A DNA stretch of 64,000 nucleotides. Origin: Streptomyces sp. A1277 (GTDB lineage: Bacteria; Actinomycetota; Actinomycetes; Streptomycetales; Streptomycetaceae). The DNA is taken from positions 186,001 through 250,000 of the forward strand of contig NZ_SSBI01000002.1 of assembly GCF_004795015.1 (NCBI RefSeq), given 5' to 3'. The notes under the pieces were generated by a model. That model was not told where the DNA came from. It searched no databases and worked only from the letters and a program-made list of their open reading frames with translations. Numbering within the stretch: the first letter of the stretch is position 1; every line of letters starts with the position of its first letter. Of this stretch, positions 8,089 through 22,320 are shown piece after piece. Position numbers and translations under genes: made by a program.

Positions 8089-9522
8089 ATGCCGTCCCCC
8101 CTCTCCGCGGACCGCCCCGCCCCCCAGCCGCCCGAGCGCGATGCCGTCGACGCGTTGATCCACCGGACGCTTCGGCTGCGCGGCGATGTGGACGCGGTGC
8201 GGCGCGATGCCGTGCGCATCGACGAGGACGACCCGCAGATGCGCTGGCAGCGCGCGCTCTGCGACCTGGCGGTCCATCACCTCGACGACCTCGGCACGCA
8301 CCTGGGACAGCTCAGGGAGGGCCTGCCCGCGGAATCCGCGCCTGCGAGCGAGGAGGACGCCGCCGATGAGCCCGCGGGCTCCCTCATCGGCCGGGTGGGC
8401 AGCGCCGAGTGGAATCTGCTGACCGACGAGGTCAGCTGGTCCGACGAGCTGTTCCGGATCTTCGGCCGCGCGCCGGAGGCGGGCGGGCTGTCGCTGGACG
8501 ACCTGCCCTCGACGCTGCTCCCCGAGGACCAGCCCTTACTCACCGCGCTCGTGACGGACTGCCTGGTGGACGGCAAGCCGATAGACGGCGAGTTCCGCAT
8601 CAGGCACACCGACGGGCGCATCCGGACCCTGCACATGACGGGCGAACCCGTCCTGGACACGGACGGCTGCACCGCCTCCATGTGGGCGGTCATGCGGGAC
8701 GTCAGCGCGCTGCGGCGCAGCCAGCAAGTAGTGCGCCGCACCCACGACTCCCTGCGGCGCGACCAGCACATCGCCAGGGCCGAGCACCGGGTCGCGGTGG
8801 AGCTGAAGGAGGCCGTCCTGCCCCCGTGGCAGAGCTCCCTGCGGCTCCCGGACCACGGCCCCGGCACCCTGGACATCGCCGCCCACTACCTGCCATCGGA
8901 GACGAGCGCCCTGGTCGGCGGCGGCTGGTACGACGCGATGGAACTGCCGGACGGCAGGACCCTGCTCACGGTCGGTGATCTGACCGGTCACGGCATCCAG
9001 GCCACCTCCGCGATGGCGGTGGTCCTGGGTGCTCTGCGCGGCATGGCGGTGGCCGGCATCGAGCCCGGAGCGCTGATGGGCCACCTCAACCAGTTACTGG
9101 AAACCTCCGTTCAGCCCGCTCTGGGCAGTGCCGTGTGCTGCCGCTTCGACCCGCGGACGCGCACCCTGGACTGGGCCCAGGCCGGGCACCCCGCGCCGCT
9201 GCTCTTCCGCGGCGGGACCGGGCGCCCGCTCCCCCCGCCGGACGGGGTGCTGCTCGGAGCGGCCTCCGGGGCCGCCTACGAGCAGGACGAGGCGCGCCTG
9301 CTGCCCGGCGACGTGCTGGTGCTGCACACCGACGGGCTGGCCCGGGACCGGGCCGACGGGCGCGGCGGTGCGCACCCGGGCACGGAGACACTGCTCGACC
9401 TGGCGCCACGCTTCAGCGAAGCCCGTTCGGCACAGGAGTGCGTCAGGGCCGTCGCCGAGGAGTTCGGCGGGGCCGAGCGACTGGACGACGCGTGCGTGCT
9501 GATCGCCCGCATCGGGGCGTAG
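8089..9522 (+). CDS. PAS domain PP2C-type (SpoIIE-like) protein phosphatase with two TTA codons
   Basis: 477 residues. Residues 1-100 are acidic and helical. A PAS fold follows at about 105-215 ([35 protein letters not shown]). The SpoIIE/RsbU-type phosphatase domain covers about 255-475, with [20 protein letters not shown] and [11 protein letters not shown] carrying the metal-binding Asp residues, and later HTDGLARDR. Such proteins dephosphorylate anti-anti-sigma factors in response to the signal read by PAS. Codons 150 (8536-8538) and 336 (9094-9096) are TTA, so translation should depend on the bldA tRNA. GGAG at 8079-8082 supports the ATG. No sigma or anti-sigma gene is adjacent. Confidence 0.88.
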   Translation: MPSPLSADRPAPQPPERDAVDALIHRTLRLRGDVDAVRRDAVRIDEDDPQMRWQRALCDLAVHHLDDLGTHLGQLREGLPAESAPASEEDAADEPAGSLIGRVGSAEWNLLTDEVSWSDELFRIFGRAPEAGGLSLDDLPSTLLPEDQPLLTALVTDCLVDGKPIDGEFRIRHTDGRIRTLHMTGEPVLDTDGCTASMWAVMRDVSALRRSQQVVRRTHDSLRRDQHIARAEHRVAVELKEAVLPPWQSSLRLPDHGPGTLDIAAHYLPSETSALVGGGWYDAMELPDGRTLLTVGDLTGHGIQATSAMAVVLGALRGMAVAGIEPGALMGHLNQLLETSVQPALGSAVCCRFDPRTRTLDWAQAGHPAPLLFRGGTGRPLPPPDGVLLGAASGAAYEQDEARLLPGDVLVLHTDGLARDRADGRGGAHPGTETLLDLAPRFSEARSAQECVRAVAEEFGGAERLDDACVLIARIGA

Positions 9523-9621
9523 CGAACCACCGGCGGACCCCTACGGCACCGAGGCGTCGGCGGGCCGACTCACGTCGCTCATGGACCTGCGGGGCTCATC
9601 GCATTCGCACCCCGGAGCTCA

Positions 9622-11118
9622 TCAGATCTCCGCGCTCCTCGGCTTCTTGGCGCGGTTCTTCTGGGGAAGCGCGAGCTCGATCTCCTGGCGCAGGTCCTCG
9701 ATCTTGGCGTAGCCCGCGAACTGCCCGGTCAGCCGGTACATCTCGCGCAGCCGGTCCCAGGTCCGGTGGGAGGAGGTCTCCCCCATCGTGACCAGGGCGA
9801 GCCGGGCGTAGCGGTCGGCCTGTTCCGGGTCGTCGGCGATGAAGCAGGCCGAGGCGAGCGAGATGTAGTCGAAGATCTTGGACCGCTGGCGGCCGTTGAC
9901 CCGCAGTTCGAGCGCCTGCTTCGCATGCCGCTGGGCGATGACCGCGGCCGAGGGGTCGTGCTCGGCGAGCGTGCGGAAGGCCAGGGCCTGCATGCCGTGC
10001 ATGTCGGCCTCGTCGAACATCTGCATCCAGCTGGGCGGCGGTACGTCGCTCTTGTCCGAGACGAAGAGCTCCTCGGCCCGGCCGAGGGTGCGCCGCATGG
10101 CCTGGCCACGGCCCATGGACGCCTGGGCCCATGCCTCGATGGTGCACAGCATCGCCTGGGTGCGCGGCAGGACGTTGTCGCCCGAGCCGGACTTGGCGAG
10201 CTTCATCAGGTCCAGCGCGTCGTCGGGACGGCCCAGGTGGACCATCTGGCGGGCCGCGCGGGACAGGGCCTCGCCCGCGCGCGGGCGGTCGCCGCCCTCG
10301 CGCGCCGCGTGCGCGGCGATGACGAAGTACTTCTGGGCGGTGGGTTCGAGGCCGACGTCGTGGGACATCCATCCCGCGAGCACGGCGAGGTTGGCGGCGA
10401 CGCCCCACAGGCGCCGCTGCAGATGGTCGGGGTGGCGGTAGGCGAGCATGCCGCCCACCTCGTTGAGCTGGCCCACCACGGCCTTGCGCTGGAGGCCGCC
10501 GCCCCGGGAGGCGTCCCAGGCGCGGAAGACCTCCACGGACCGCTCCAGCGCCTCGATCTCCTCCGAGCCGATGGGGGCGGCCTCGTACCGGTCGAAACCG
10601 GCGGGGTCCGCGTGGACGGGGTCGTCGACGCGCGGGGCGTCGGCCGCCAGTACGGGGTCGGTGTGCAGCCAGTCGTGCATGGGGCCTGCGATGGTGGAGC
10701 CGGCGGCGAGCGCGGCGCCCGCGCTCACCAAGCCGCGTCGGTTGAGCATGAGGTCCATTCCCGTGAATTCGGTGAGGACCGCTGCCGTCCGCTCGGGCGC
10801 CCACGGCAGTTGGTCGGGATCGTCCTGCGTCCCGGCCTCTCGCCGTTTCCCCACACGCCCGCGCCGGCCGAACCCGAGGTCCTCGATGGTCACGACACGG
10901 CCGAGCCGCTCGGTGAACAGAGCCGCCAGCACCTTGGGCACGGGATCGCGGGGGGACTCCCCCATGTCGATCCAGCGCCTCACGCGCGAGGTGTCGGTGG
11001 CCAGTTGGGGGTGGCCCATGGCCGCCGCCTTCCGGTTCACCATTCTCGCGAGTTCGCCCTTGGACCAGCCGGCCAGGCCGAACAGGTCCGACAGGCGGGT
11101 GTTGGGTTCTCCGGTCAC
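9622..11118 (-). CDS. NsdA-like regulator with TPR-type C-terminal half
   Basis: 498 residues from a GTG start. Residues 1-75 resemble a helix-turn-helix (LSDLFGLAGWSKGELARMVN, TDTSRVRRWIDMGESPRDPV). A short hydrophobic Ala/Gly stretch follows (RGLVSAGAALAAGSTIAGP). The rest is alpha-helical with degenerate tetratricopeptide-like repeats and ends basic. The layout matches NsdA of S. coelicolor, a negative regulator of sporulation and antibiotic production, but Streptomyces genomes carry several paralogs. NsdA of S. coelicolor sits, as I recall, next to ammonium-transport genes, which are absent here, so I do not assign the symbol. It is divergent from the phosphotransferase-fold gene. Confidence 0.75.
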   Translation of the reverse strand: MTGEPNTRLSDLFGLAGWSKGELARMVNRKAAAMGHPQLATDTSRVRRWIDMGESPRDPVPKVLAALFTERLGRVVTIEDLGFGRRGRVGKRREAGTQDDPDQLPWAPERTAAVLTEFTGMDLMLNRRGLVSAGAALAAGSTIAGPMHDWLHTDPVLAADAPRVDDPVHADPAGFDRYEAAPIGSEEIEALERSVEVFRAWDASRGGGLQRKAVVGQLNEVGGMLAYRHPDHLQRRLWGVAANLAVLAGWMSHDVGLEPTAQKYFVIAAHAAREGGDRPRAGEALSRAARQMVHLGRPDDALDLMKLAKSGSGDNVLPRTQAMLCTIEAWAQASMGRGQAMRRTLGRAEELFVSDKSDVPPPSWMQMFDEADMHGMQALAFRTLAEHDPSAAVIAQRHAKQALELRVNGRQRSKIFDYISLASACFIADDPEQADRYARLALVTMGETSSHRTWDRLREMYRLTGQFAGYAKIEDLRQEIELALPQKNRAKKPRSAEI

Positions 11119-11180
11119 GTCAAGCCCCCAGGTTCTCGGCTGTGTTGACAGTAACCCCGTGTCAGATGCCCTGCGACTAT

Positions 11181-11200
11181 TCGCCAGGGTTCGCCAGGGT
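11181..11200. repeat. Tandem decamer TCGCCAGGGT x2 in a divergent control region
   Basis: Two perfect 10-bp direct repeats abut in the 231-bp region between the NsdA-like gene and the phosphotransferase gene. The 10-bp period puts both copies on one face of the helix, as expected for a protein binding cooperatively. No known regulator is matched. Confidence 0.4.
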
Positions 11201-11349
11201 GCGCTATGTCGAGAGACACCCTCGCGCCGGTGTCAGGTAGGAAAGCGCCACCCCGCCCGGCAGCCCTAGGTACTCCCCAGGGTGCCGAACGGCCGCCGGC
11301 CGGGGCGGCGCACGCAACTTGTCGGCGCACGAAGGGATCTGTCTCGCCC

Positions 11350-12486
11350 ATGTACACAGCATCGTCCTCCGTGTCCGCCCCGCCCCGGCCGCTGCGTCCC
11401 CTCGGAGCGGGCGGCGGACCGTACCTCGACCCCCGCGCCACCGTCCCGGCACCCGGCATCGGGCGGCCCCGGCGCGCGGCGGGACCGGGTGCCCCTTCGC
11501 TCAGCGGGCGGCTCGACCTGTCGGGCCCGCAGGGCGCCCAGCTGAGGATGGTGATCGCGTCCGTGCACCGGATCTGCCCGGAGTTCAACCCGGTGCAGGT
11601 GCTGCGGCGCAGCGGGCGTTCGGTGCTGCTCGTCGGCTCCACGGGGCGGGCGACGGCGGTCGCCAAGTGTTTACTGGACCACTCCCCCGCGTGGTCGGAG
11701 CGGTTCCGGCACGAAATAGCGGCATACCGGGCGTTCGTCCGGCACCGTCCGCCGGTCCGGGCTCCCCGGCTCATCGCCGCCGACCCCGAGAACTGCACCC
11801 TGGTCATCGAGCGGATGCCCGGCCGGGTGGCCGCGCTGACCAGGCACCCGTCCGAGGCGCCGCCCCGGGCGGATCTGCGGGCGGTGCTCGGGGCGATCAC
11901 CCGGGTCAACGCCTGGCGTCCGCCGACGGGTCTGTTCGACAAGCCGCTGGACTACGCGGCGCGGATCACCCGCTTCCACGAACTGGGGCTCTTCACCGAC
12001 CGGGACCTGGGTGATCTGCAGAAGCTGCTGCACGGTCTGGCGCACGCCGGGGGCCGGCACAGCATGAAGCAGTTCTGCCACGGGGACGCGCTGCTCTCCA
12101 ACATCCTCCTGTCGCCCACCGGACCGGTGCTGGTGGACTGGGAGCACGCGGGCTGGTATCTGCCGGGCTACGACCTGGCGACGCTGTGGACCGTCCTGGG
12201 TGACGCGCCGGTGGCCCGGCGCGAGATCAGCAAGCTGGCGCAGATGGCGGGCCCGGCGGCGCGGGACGCGTTCCTGGTGAATCTGATGCTCGTGCTCACC
12301 CGGGAGATCCGTACGTACGAGACGGCCGTGCAGCGGGCCATGCGGGACCCCGGTCCCGCCCGAGCGGGGCAGGACCGGCCGGGCGCGCTGTCGCCCGGCG
12401 AGGAACAGCGGCTGCTGCTGCGCCGCCTGCACGACGACTGTGCGATGGCCCGGAGCGCCGTGCGGGCAGCGGTCGGCACGCGCTGA
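11350..12486 (+). CDS. Aminoglycoside phosphotransferase (APH) family protein with a TTA codon
   Basis: 378 residues. A disordered Pro/Gly-rich N-terminus of about 60 residues precedes an APH/choline-kinase fold. The catalytic loop [13 protein letters not shown] and the metal site [10 protein letters not shown] are intact. The first lobe Lys may be AVAKCLLDH. The family phosphorylates small alcohols or antibiotics; the substrate is unknown. Codon 108 (11671-11673) is TTA, suggesting bldA-dependent expression. The ATG at 11350 follows AAGGGA at 11332-11337; longer in-frame starts give only Pro/Ala-rich sequence. It is divergent from the NsdA-like regulator, which may control it. Confidence 0.8.
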   Translation: MYTASSSVSAPPRPLRPLGAGGGPYLDPRATVPAPGIGRPRRAAGPGAPSLSGRLDLSGPQGAQLRMVIASVHRICPEFNPVQVLRRSGRSVLLVGSTGRATAVAKCLLDHSPAWSERFRHEIAAYRAFVRHRPPVRAPRLIAADPENCTLVIERMPGRVAALTRHPSEAPPRADLRAVLGAITRVNAWRPPTGLFDKPLDYAARITRFHELGLFTDRDLGDLQKLLHGLAHAGGRHSMKQFCHGDALLSNILLSPTGPVLVDWEHAGWYLPGYDLATLWTVLGDAPVARREISKLAQMAGPAARDAFLVNLMLVLTREIRTYETAVQRAMRDPGPARAGQDRPGALSPGEEQRLLLRRLHDDCAMARSAVRAAVGTR

Positions 12487-12499
12487 CCGGCCCCACGGG

Positions 12500-12543
12500 G
12501 CGCGCCGCGGGTCCGGTGCCGACACACCGGGCCCGCGGCGCGC
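12500..12543. terminator. Bidirectional hairpin terminator
   Basis: Nineteen-base arms (12500-12518 and 12525-12543) pair with one mismatch around a six-base loop. They lie between two convergent genes (stops at 12486 and 12581). There is no U-tract. Confidence 0.75.
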
Positions 12544-12580
12544 TGTTGCGTGTTCCCGTTCCCTGCCCCCGTGGCGCGCT

Positions 12581-13912
12581 TCAGCGTGCGCGCACGATGT
12601 CCACGTCGGATGCCTTCACGAAGGCCACGCGGTGGCCGATCTGGACGGTCACGTACTTCTGCTTGCCCTTGAAGTAGGCGTGGTCCAGGGGGTAGGAGGC
12701 GTCGATCGTGGGCGCGTAGAAGAAGCCGGTGGGGGCCTGTCCGCCGCCGGGGTAGGACTGGCCGGCCTTGATCGTGTACTGGAGCGGTGTGCCCACCCGC
12801 TGGTCCGCGAAGCCGGCCGGGTACTCGGACTTCTCCGGGTAGGCCACCCCGTACACCGGCACCTCGGCCCTGCCCGTCTTCGGACGGACGACGTAGCCGG
12901 AGGTGGGGGTGGTGGTGCGGGTGTGGGCGGGTGTGCGGAACCATGCCTTCTCGCCGTACCACCAGATCGCCGTATAGCCGGGTGCGTGGCCGGCGACGAC
13001 GGCCTGCTGGGTGGCGCTGATCTTGCTGCCCCAGTCGGCGGCGCAGTTGGTCCCGGGCGAGCCGTCCGGGTGGACTCCCGGGTCGGAGAAGAGGGGCGCG
13101 TCGTCAAAGGGCGCTGTGTGCAGCGGGACGGCGCTGGAGCCCTGGACCGGGAGGTCGACGCCCTTCTCGCAGTCGCGGAATGCCTGTTTGTTGTCCTTGA
13201 ACGTGGGGCTGAGGGTGACCAGTCGGCTGTCCTTGCGGGCGGTGGGCACGGTGGGCTTCCCGAGGAGCGCCATGAAGCGGTTCCAGTCCCAGTAGGTGCC
13301 CGGGTCCCAGTGCATGTTCTGGGTGCCGGCGGCGCTGGTGGGCGGGACGCCGTCGTGGCCGATGATGTGCTGGCGGTCGAGCGGGATGTCGTACTTGGCG
13401 GCGAGGTAGCGCACCAGGGCGGCGGTCGAGCGGTACATCTCGGGGGTGTACCACCTGGCCCCCTCGACGGCGACGCCTTCCTGCTCGATGCCGATGGAGT
13501 GGCTGTTGACGTACCAGTTCCCCGCCTGCCAGGCGACGTCCTTGTTCTTCACCATCTGGGTGACGTGACCGTCTGCGGACCGCACGACGTAGTGGGCGGA
13601 GGTCTGCTTCAGCGGGTTCTGGAAGATCTTCAGCGTGGTGTCGAAGTCCTCCTCGGTGTCGTGCAGCACGATGAATTCGATCTTGTTGCTGTGCGGCCGG
13701 TCCGCGGTGTCGTAGTTGCCGTACGTCTCCTTGTCGGCCGGGTCGCCGGTCTGCTGGTAGGCCGCCGGGACCCAGTCGCAGGCGAGGCCGCGCGGGCACT
13801 CGGGCCGTGTCCCGTCGGCGCCGGCCCGGGCGGCGGGGCCGAGCAGCGCGAGGCTCAGCGCTCCGGCGGTGGTGAAGGCGAGTGCGAGCCTGGTCCTCTG
13901 CTTGGACGTCAT
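12581..13912 (-). CDS. Secreted N-acetylmuramoyl-L-alanine amidase (Amidase_2/PGRP domain)
   Basis: 443 residues with a Sec signal peptide (MTSKQRTRLALAFTTAGALS, cleavage probably after ARAGA near residue 35). The amidase domain covers about 60-250. Zinc-binding His residues are apparent in FIVLHDTEED and QHIIGHDGVPP, with MHWDPGTYWDW at the domain's end. It would cut the bond between MurNAc and the stem peptide. The C-terminal 190 residues have no clear domain but carry SH3-like repeated motifs (SGYVVRP, FVKASDV), perhaps for wall binding. AAGGG precedes the ATG at 13912. It is divergent from geosmin synthase with a 388-bp gap. Confidence 0.85.
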   Translation of the reverse strand: MTSKQRTRLALAFTTAGALSLALLGPAARAGADGTRPECPRGLACDWVPAAYQQTGDPADKETYGNYDTADRPHSNKIEFIVLHDTEEDFDTTLKIFQNPLKQTSAHYVVRSADGHVTQMVKNKDVAWQAGNWYVNSHSIGIEQEGVAVEGARWYTPEMYRSTAALVRYLAAKYDIPLDRQHIIGHDGVPPTSAAGTQNMHWDPGTYWDWNRFMALLGKPTVPTARKDSRLVTLSPTFKDNKQAFRDCEKGVDLPVQGSSAVPLHTAPFDDAPLFSDPGVHPDGSPGTNCAADWGSKISATQQAVVAGHAPGYTAIWWYGEKAWFRTPAHTRTTTPTSGYVVRPKTGRAEVPVYGVAYPEKSEYPAGFADQRVGTPLQYTIKAGQSYPGGGQAPTGFFYAPTIDASYPLDHAYFKGKQKYVTVQIGHRVAFVKASDVDIVRAR

Positions 13913-14257
13913 GACAACCCTTCGTCGAGCCTGGTGCTCCGGAGCCGTTCGTTCAGCGATGTGTCCGTGTTCCGATCCCGCTGCTGGTCGTGCGCGCACA
14001 CTCTGTGACCTGAGGTGAAGGGGCGTCAAGAGCGCGGTGGGGGCCGCCTGGTGAGCCACTGGACCAGACCACTGACAGGGCCCGTGACCTGCGAAGGGCG
14101 GGGAGCCGCGGGCGTCTGGCGGTGGCGCGTTACCGGGGTTCTACGTGGTCGGACTCGTGCCCGTGTCCCTCGAACGGACGCTCCTGCGGTGTGACTAATT
14201 GCGGGTGTGCGTGCCCCGAACGGCCGAAGGGTAGTGCTGGCGCCGACAGGACCGATG
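13913..14257. other. Long divergent intergenic region
   Basis: No supported gene is seen here. It holds the promoters of the amidase (left) and geosmin synthase (right). The only lower-GC patch is around GTGACTAATTGCGG (14189-14202), a plausible promoter core for the geosmin gene. Nothing else could be assigned. Confidence 0.5.
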
Positions 14258-18883
<4,626 letters not shown>

Positions 18884-18934
18884 GCCGGAAGACGCTAGAG
18901 GTCCGATGACTGGCCGGGCAAGGCGCATGACGAA

Positions 18935-18972
18935 GCGGCCTCTTGGACAGAGGCCGCGCGCAGTTGGACAGA
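18935..18972. promoter_or_regulatory. Composite operator upstream of the GH95 gene
   Basis: GCGGCCTC (18935-18942) and GAGGCCGC (18950-18957) are perfect inverted arms around TTGGACA. TTGGACAGA (18943-18951) recurs at 18964-18972, 21 bp away, or two helical turns. It lies 52-90 bp upstream of the gene's start, where a sugar-responsive repressor would bind. The regulator is unknown. Confidence 0.5.
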
Positions 18973-18979
18973 AGTGGGA

Positions 18980-19003
18980 TCACCGGGCCGCACGGCCCGG
19001 TGA
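18980..19003 (-). terminator. Hairpin terminator of the gene at 19016-19516
   Basis: Perfect ten-base arms TCACCGGGCC and GGCCCGGTGA flank a GCAC loop, 13 bp beyond the stop codon. It lies between that gene and the GH95 promoter repeats. Confidence 0.75.
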
Positions 19004-19015
19004 CGGCAACCGGGG

Positions 19016-19516
19016 TCAGCCCTGCTGGAAGAGCTCGGCGGGCAGCGGCTTCAGGAGGGTGTACAGGTCGTCGGTGATGGGCCGGTCCCAGCTGGCGATG
19101 GTGACGAGCACACCGTCGCTGCGGTCGAACTGGACGCAGGAGATCCGGCTCTCGGAGAGCTTCACACGGCGCACGATCAGCAGGTTGTCGCCCTGCATCA
19201 CGGGCATGTCCTCGGTGCCGGTGACCTCGACCGGCTCGTCGTTCTCCAGGGCGAGCAGCAGCTGCGCCACCTCGAAGGGGACCTGGCCCTCCTCGGTCTC
19301 GCGCGCGGGCGAGCCCTCGGGCAGGTTGCCGATGATCATCGCGGGGCCGCGGCCGCCGAACAGGTCGTACCGCAGGAACACACCCTGACAGCTGCCGTCG
19401 GGGGCGGGCAGCAGGCCGGCGCCGAGGTTTCCGGGCCAGTCACCGGGGTCCATGGCCAGGACGTCGAAGTCGGGGCCCGCGGGTGTGGCGGCGCTACGGC
19501 GGCGGAGGAAGGACAT
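19016..19516 (-). CDS. Conserved hypothetical protein
   Basis: 166 residues starting MSFLRRRSAATPAGPDFDVL; a Met two codons upstream is possible but unlikely. No signal peptide or membrane segment is present. It is a soluble, acidic alpha/beta protein with no motif I recognise. The strand pattern in the second half (NLLIVRRVKLSESRISCVQF, GVLVTIASWDRP) suggests a beta-sheet core. It reads like a Streptomyces-conserved cytoplasmic protein of unknown role. A strong hairpin ends it, so it is probably monocistronic. Confidence 0.7.
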   Translation of the reverse strand: MSFLRRRSAATPAGPDFDVLAMDPGDWPGNLGAGLLPAPDGSCQGVFLRYDLFGGRGPAMIIGNLPEGSPARETEEGQVPFEVAQLLLALENDEPVEVTGTEDMPVMQGDNLLIVRRVKLSESRISCVQFDRSDGVLVTIASWDRPITDDLYTLLKPLPAELFQQG

Positions 19517-19615
19517 GCACACATGTTACGTGTCCTGGCTCACCTCGCCGAGCCGGGCCCGGGCGGGGGCGGGGCCGGGGCGCACCACAGGCGCGGGTGG
19601 TGTGCCGTGCGGGGT

Positions 19616-19655
19616 GACACCGTCATCCGGTGTGCGACACCGTCATCCGGTGTGC
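19616..19655. repeat. Tandem 20-bp repeat, each unit a small hairpin
   Basis: GACACCGTCATCCGGTGTGC occurs twice head to tail (19616-19635 and 19636-19655), followed by a further GAC. Each copy folds with ACACCG pairing to CGGTGT around TCATC. The second copy covers the stop codon of the ACT-domain gene, so the pair may act as a double terminator created by duplication. Confidence 0.7.
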
Positions 19656-20050
19656 GACTCCGCGGCCAGCCGTTCCAGTACGGCGACGGCCTCGGCGGCC
19701 CGTTCGTACGGCACGAAGAGGTGGTCGTGGTGGAACCCGGCCACCACGTTGCAGCTGATCCCGGCGTCGGTGAGGGCCAGTGAGACGGCGGCGGTCAGCC
19801 CCACGGCCTCCAGTGCCGAGTGCACCCGCAGGGTGATCCAGCCCGCCACGTAGGTGTGGAGCAGCCCGGCCGCCGCGGCCTGTGCCTCGGGGAGCACCAG
19901 GGTGAGTCCCTCGGTCTCGCGCACGGTGACGATCGGTGCGACGGCGTCCGGCAGGGCGCCGTCGGTCGCCGTCGCGTAGACGTAGCGGCCCGGGTGCAGC
20001 TCGGGGCGCAGGTTGCTCAGCAGGACTCGAAGACCGCTCTCGGCTGTCAC
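19643..20050 (-). CDS. ACT domain-containing protein
   Basis: 135 residues, entirely a tandem of ACT-like folds: residues 1-65 (GRYVYATATDGALP, VTVRETEGLTLVLP) and 66-135 (WITLRVHSALEAVGLTAAVS, AGISCNVVAGFHHDHLFVP). Stand-alone double-ACT proteins of this type bind amino acids and have no established partner here. The start codon is GTG or ATG at 20050 with MTAESGLRVLL. The 3' end is embedded in the tandem hairpin repeat. Its neighbours give no pathway hint. Confidence 0.8.
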   Translation of the reverse strand: MTAESGLRVLLSNLRPELHPGRYVYATATDGALPDAVAPIVTVRETEGLTLVLPEAQAAAAGLLHTYVAGWITLRVHSALEAVGLTAAVSLALTDAGISCNVVAGFHHDHLFVPYERAAEAVAVLERLAAESHTG

Positions 20051-20108
20051 ACCCCCACGCTACCCACGGGGTGCGGCCCGGGCGCGGCCGCCCGGCCCCG
20101 CCCCGCGG

Positions 20109-21267
<1,159 letters not shown>

Positions 21268-21275
<8 letters not shown>

Positions 21276-22320
21276 GTGCGCTCTCCCCTTCGAGGACGGC
21301 GACCAGGTTCTGCTGGAGGCAGGGTCCGGACGTGGCATGGGCGAGGGCCCGGTCGGACTCGCCGCGGTGGATGCGGGCGGCGGCCTCGCCGAGGCGGATC
21401 AGCCCGGCCGCCATCAGCGGGTTGGCGGCGAGTGCGCCGCCCGACGGGTTGACCCGGACGTCGTCGCCGAGCCCGAGCGCCTTGCGCAGCACCACCTCCT
21501 GGGAGGTGAAGGGGGCGTGCAGTTCGGCGGTGTCGACGGGCCGGTCGAAGGCCCCGGCGCGTTCGGCGGCGAGGCGGGTGGAGGGTGACGCGGTGAGTTC
21601 GCGGACGCCGAGGCTGTGGGCCTCGATGCGGTGGTCGATACCGCGTATCCAGGCGGGCCGCTCGCACAGGGCGCGGGCGGTGTCCCCGGCGGCGAGGATG
21701 ACGGCGGCGGCCCCGTCGCCGATGGGCGGGCAGTCGCCGGTGCGCAGCGGCCGTACGAGGTAGTCGCCGGCCGGGACGGGGCCGCTGAGCTGGGCGTGCG
21801 GGTTGGCCGAGGCGTCCTGCCGGCTGCGGGCGGCGATGGCGGCGAGTGCGTCCTCGTCGGTGTCGCCGGCGTCGATCAGGGCCTGCGCCTGGAGGGCGGC
21901 GAGGGCGACGGAGTCGGGCCAGAGCGGGGCGGCGTAGTACGGGTCGAGCTGCCGGGTGAGGACGTCGCGGACCTGGCCGGGCGAGGACTTCCCGTACGCG
22001 TAGACGAGCGCGGTGTCCGCCTCACCGGTCTGGATCTTCACCCATGCCTCGTACAGGGCCCAGGCGCCGTCCATCTCCACGTGGGACTCGGAGATCGGCG
22101 GGTGCGCGCCCACTCCGTCCAGGGCCATGGTGAAGGAGAAGGCGCGGCCGGCGAGGTAGTCGCTGGAGCCCGAGCAGGTGAAGCCGATGTCGCTGGTCCT
22201 GAGGCCGGTCGTGTCGAGGACCCGGTGCAGGACGGGCATCAGCATCTCGACCTCGGAGAGTTCGTCGGTGCGCCGCAGATGGTCGCTCTGCGCGAACGCG
22301 ACGATCGCCACCTCTCGCAT
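21268..22320 (-). CDS. Second thiolase-fold protein lacking the catalytic Cys
   Basis: 350 residues starting MREVAIVAFAQSDHLRR. The thiolase fold is shown by DIGFTCSGSSDYLAGR, GDGAAAVILAAGD and RVNPSGGALAANPLMAAG. The nucleophile segment reads HVEMDGAWAL where active thiolases have Cys, and the late His motif is ANPL, as in its neighbour. It is shorter than usual (about 390). The two Cys-less proteins may form a heteromer with the DUF35 protein, as in known actinobacterial aldolase complexes. Its ATG follows the DUF35 stop with no gap, and its stop overlaps the next gene. Confidence 0.8.
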
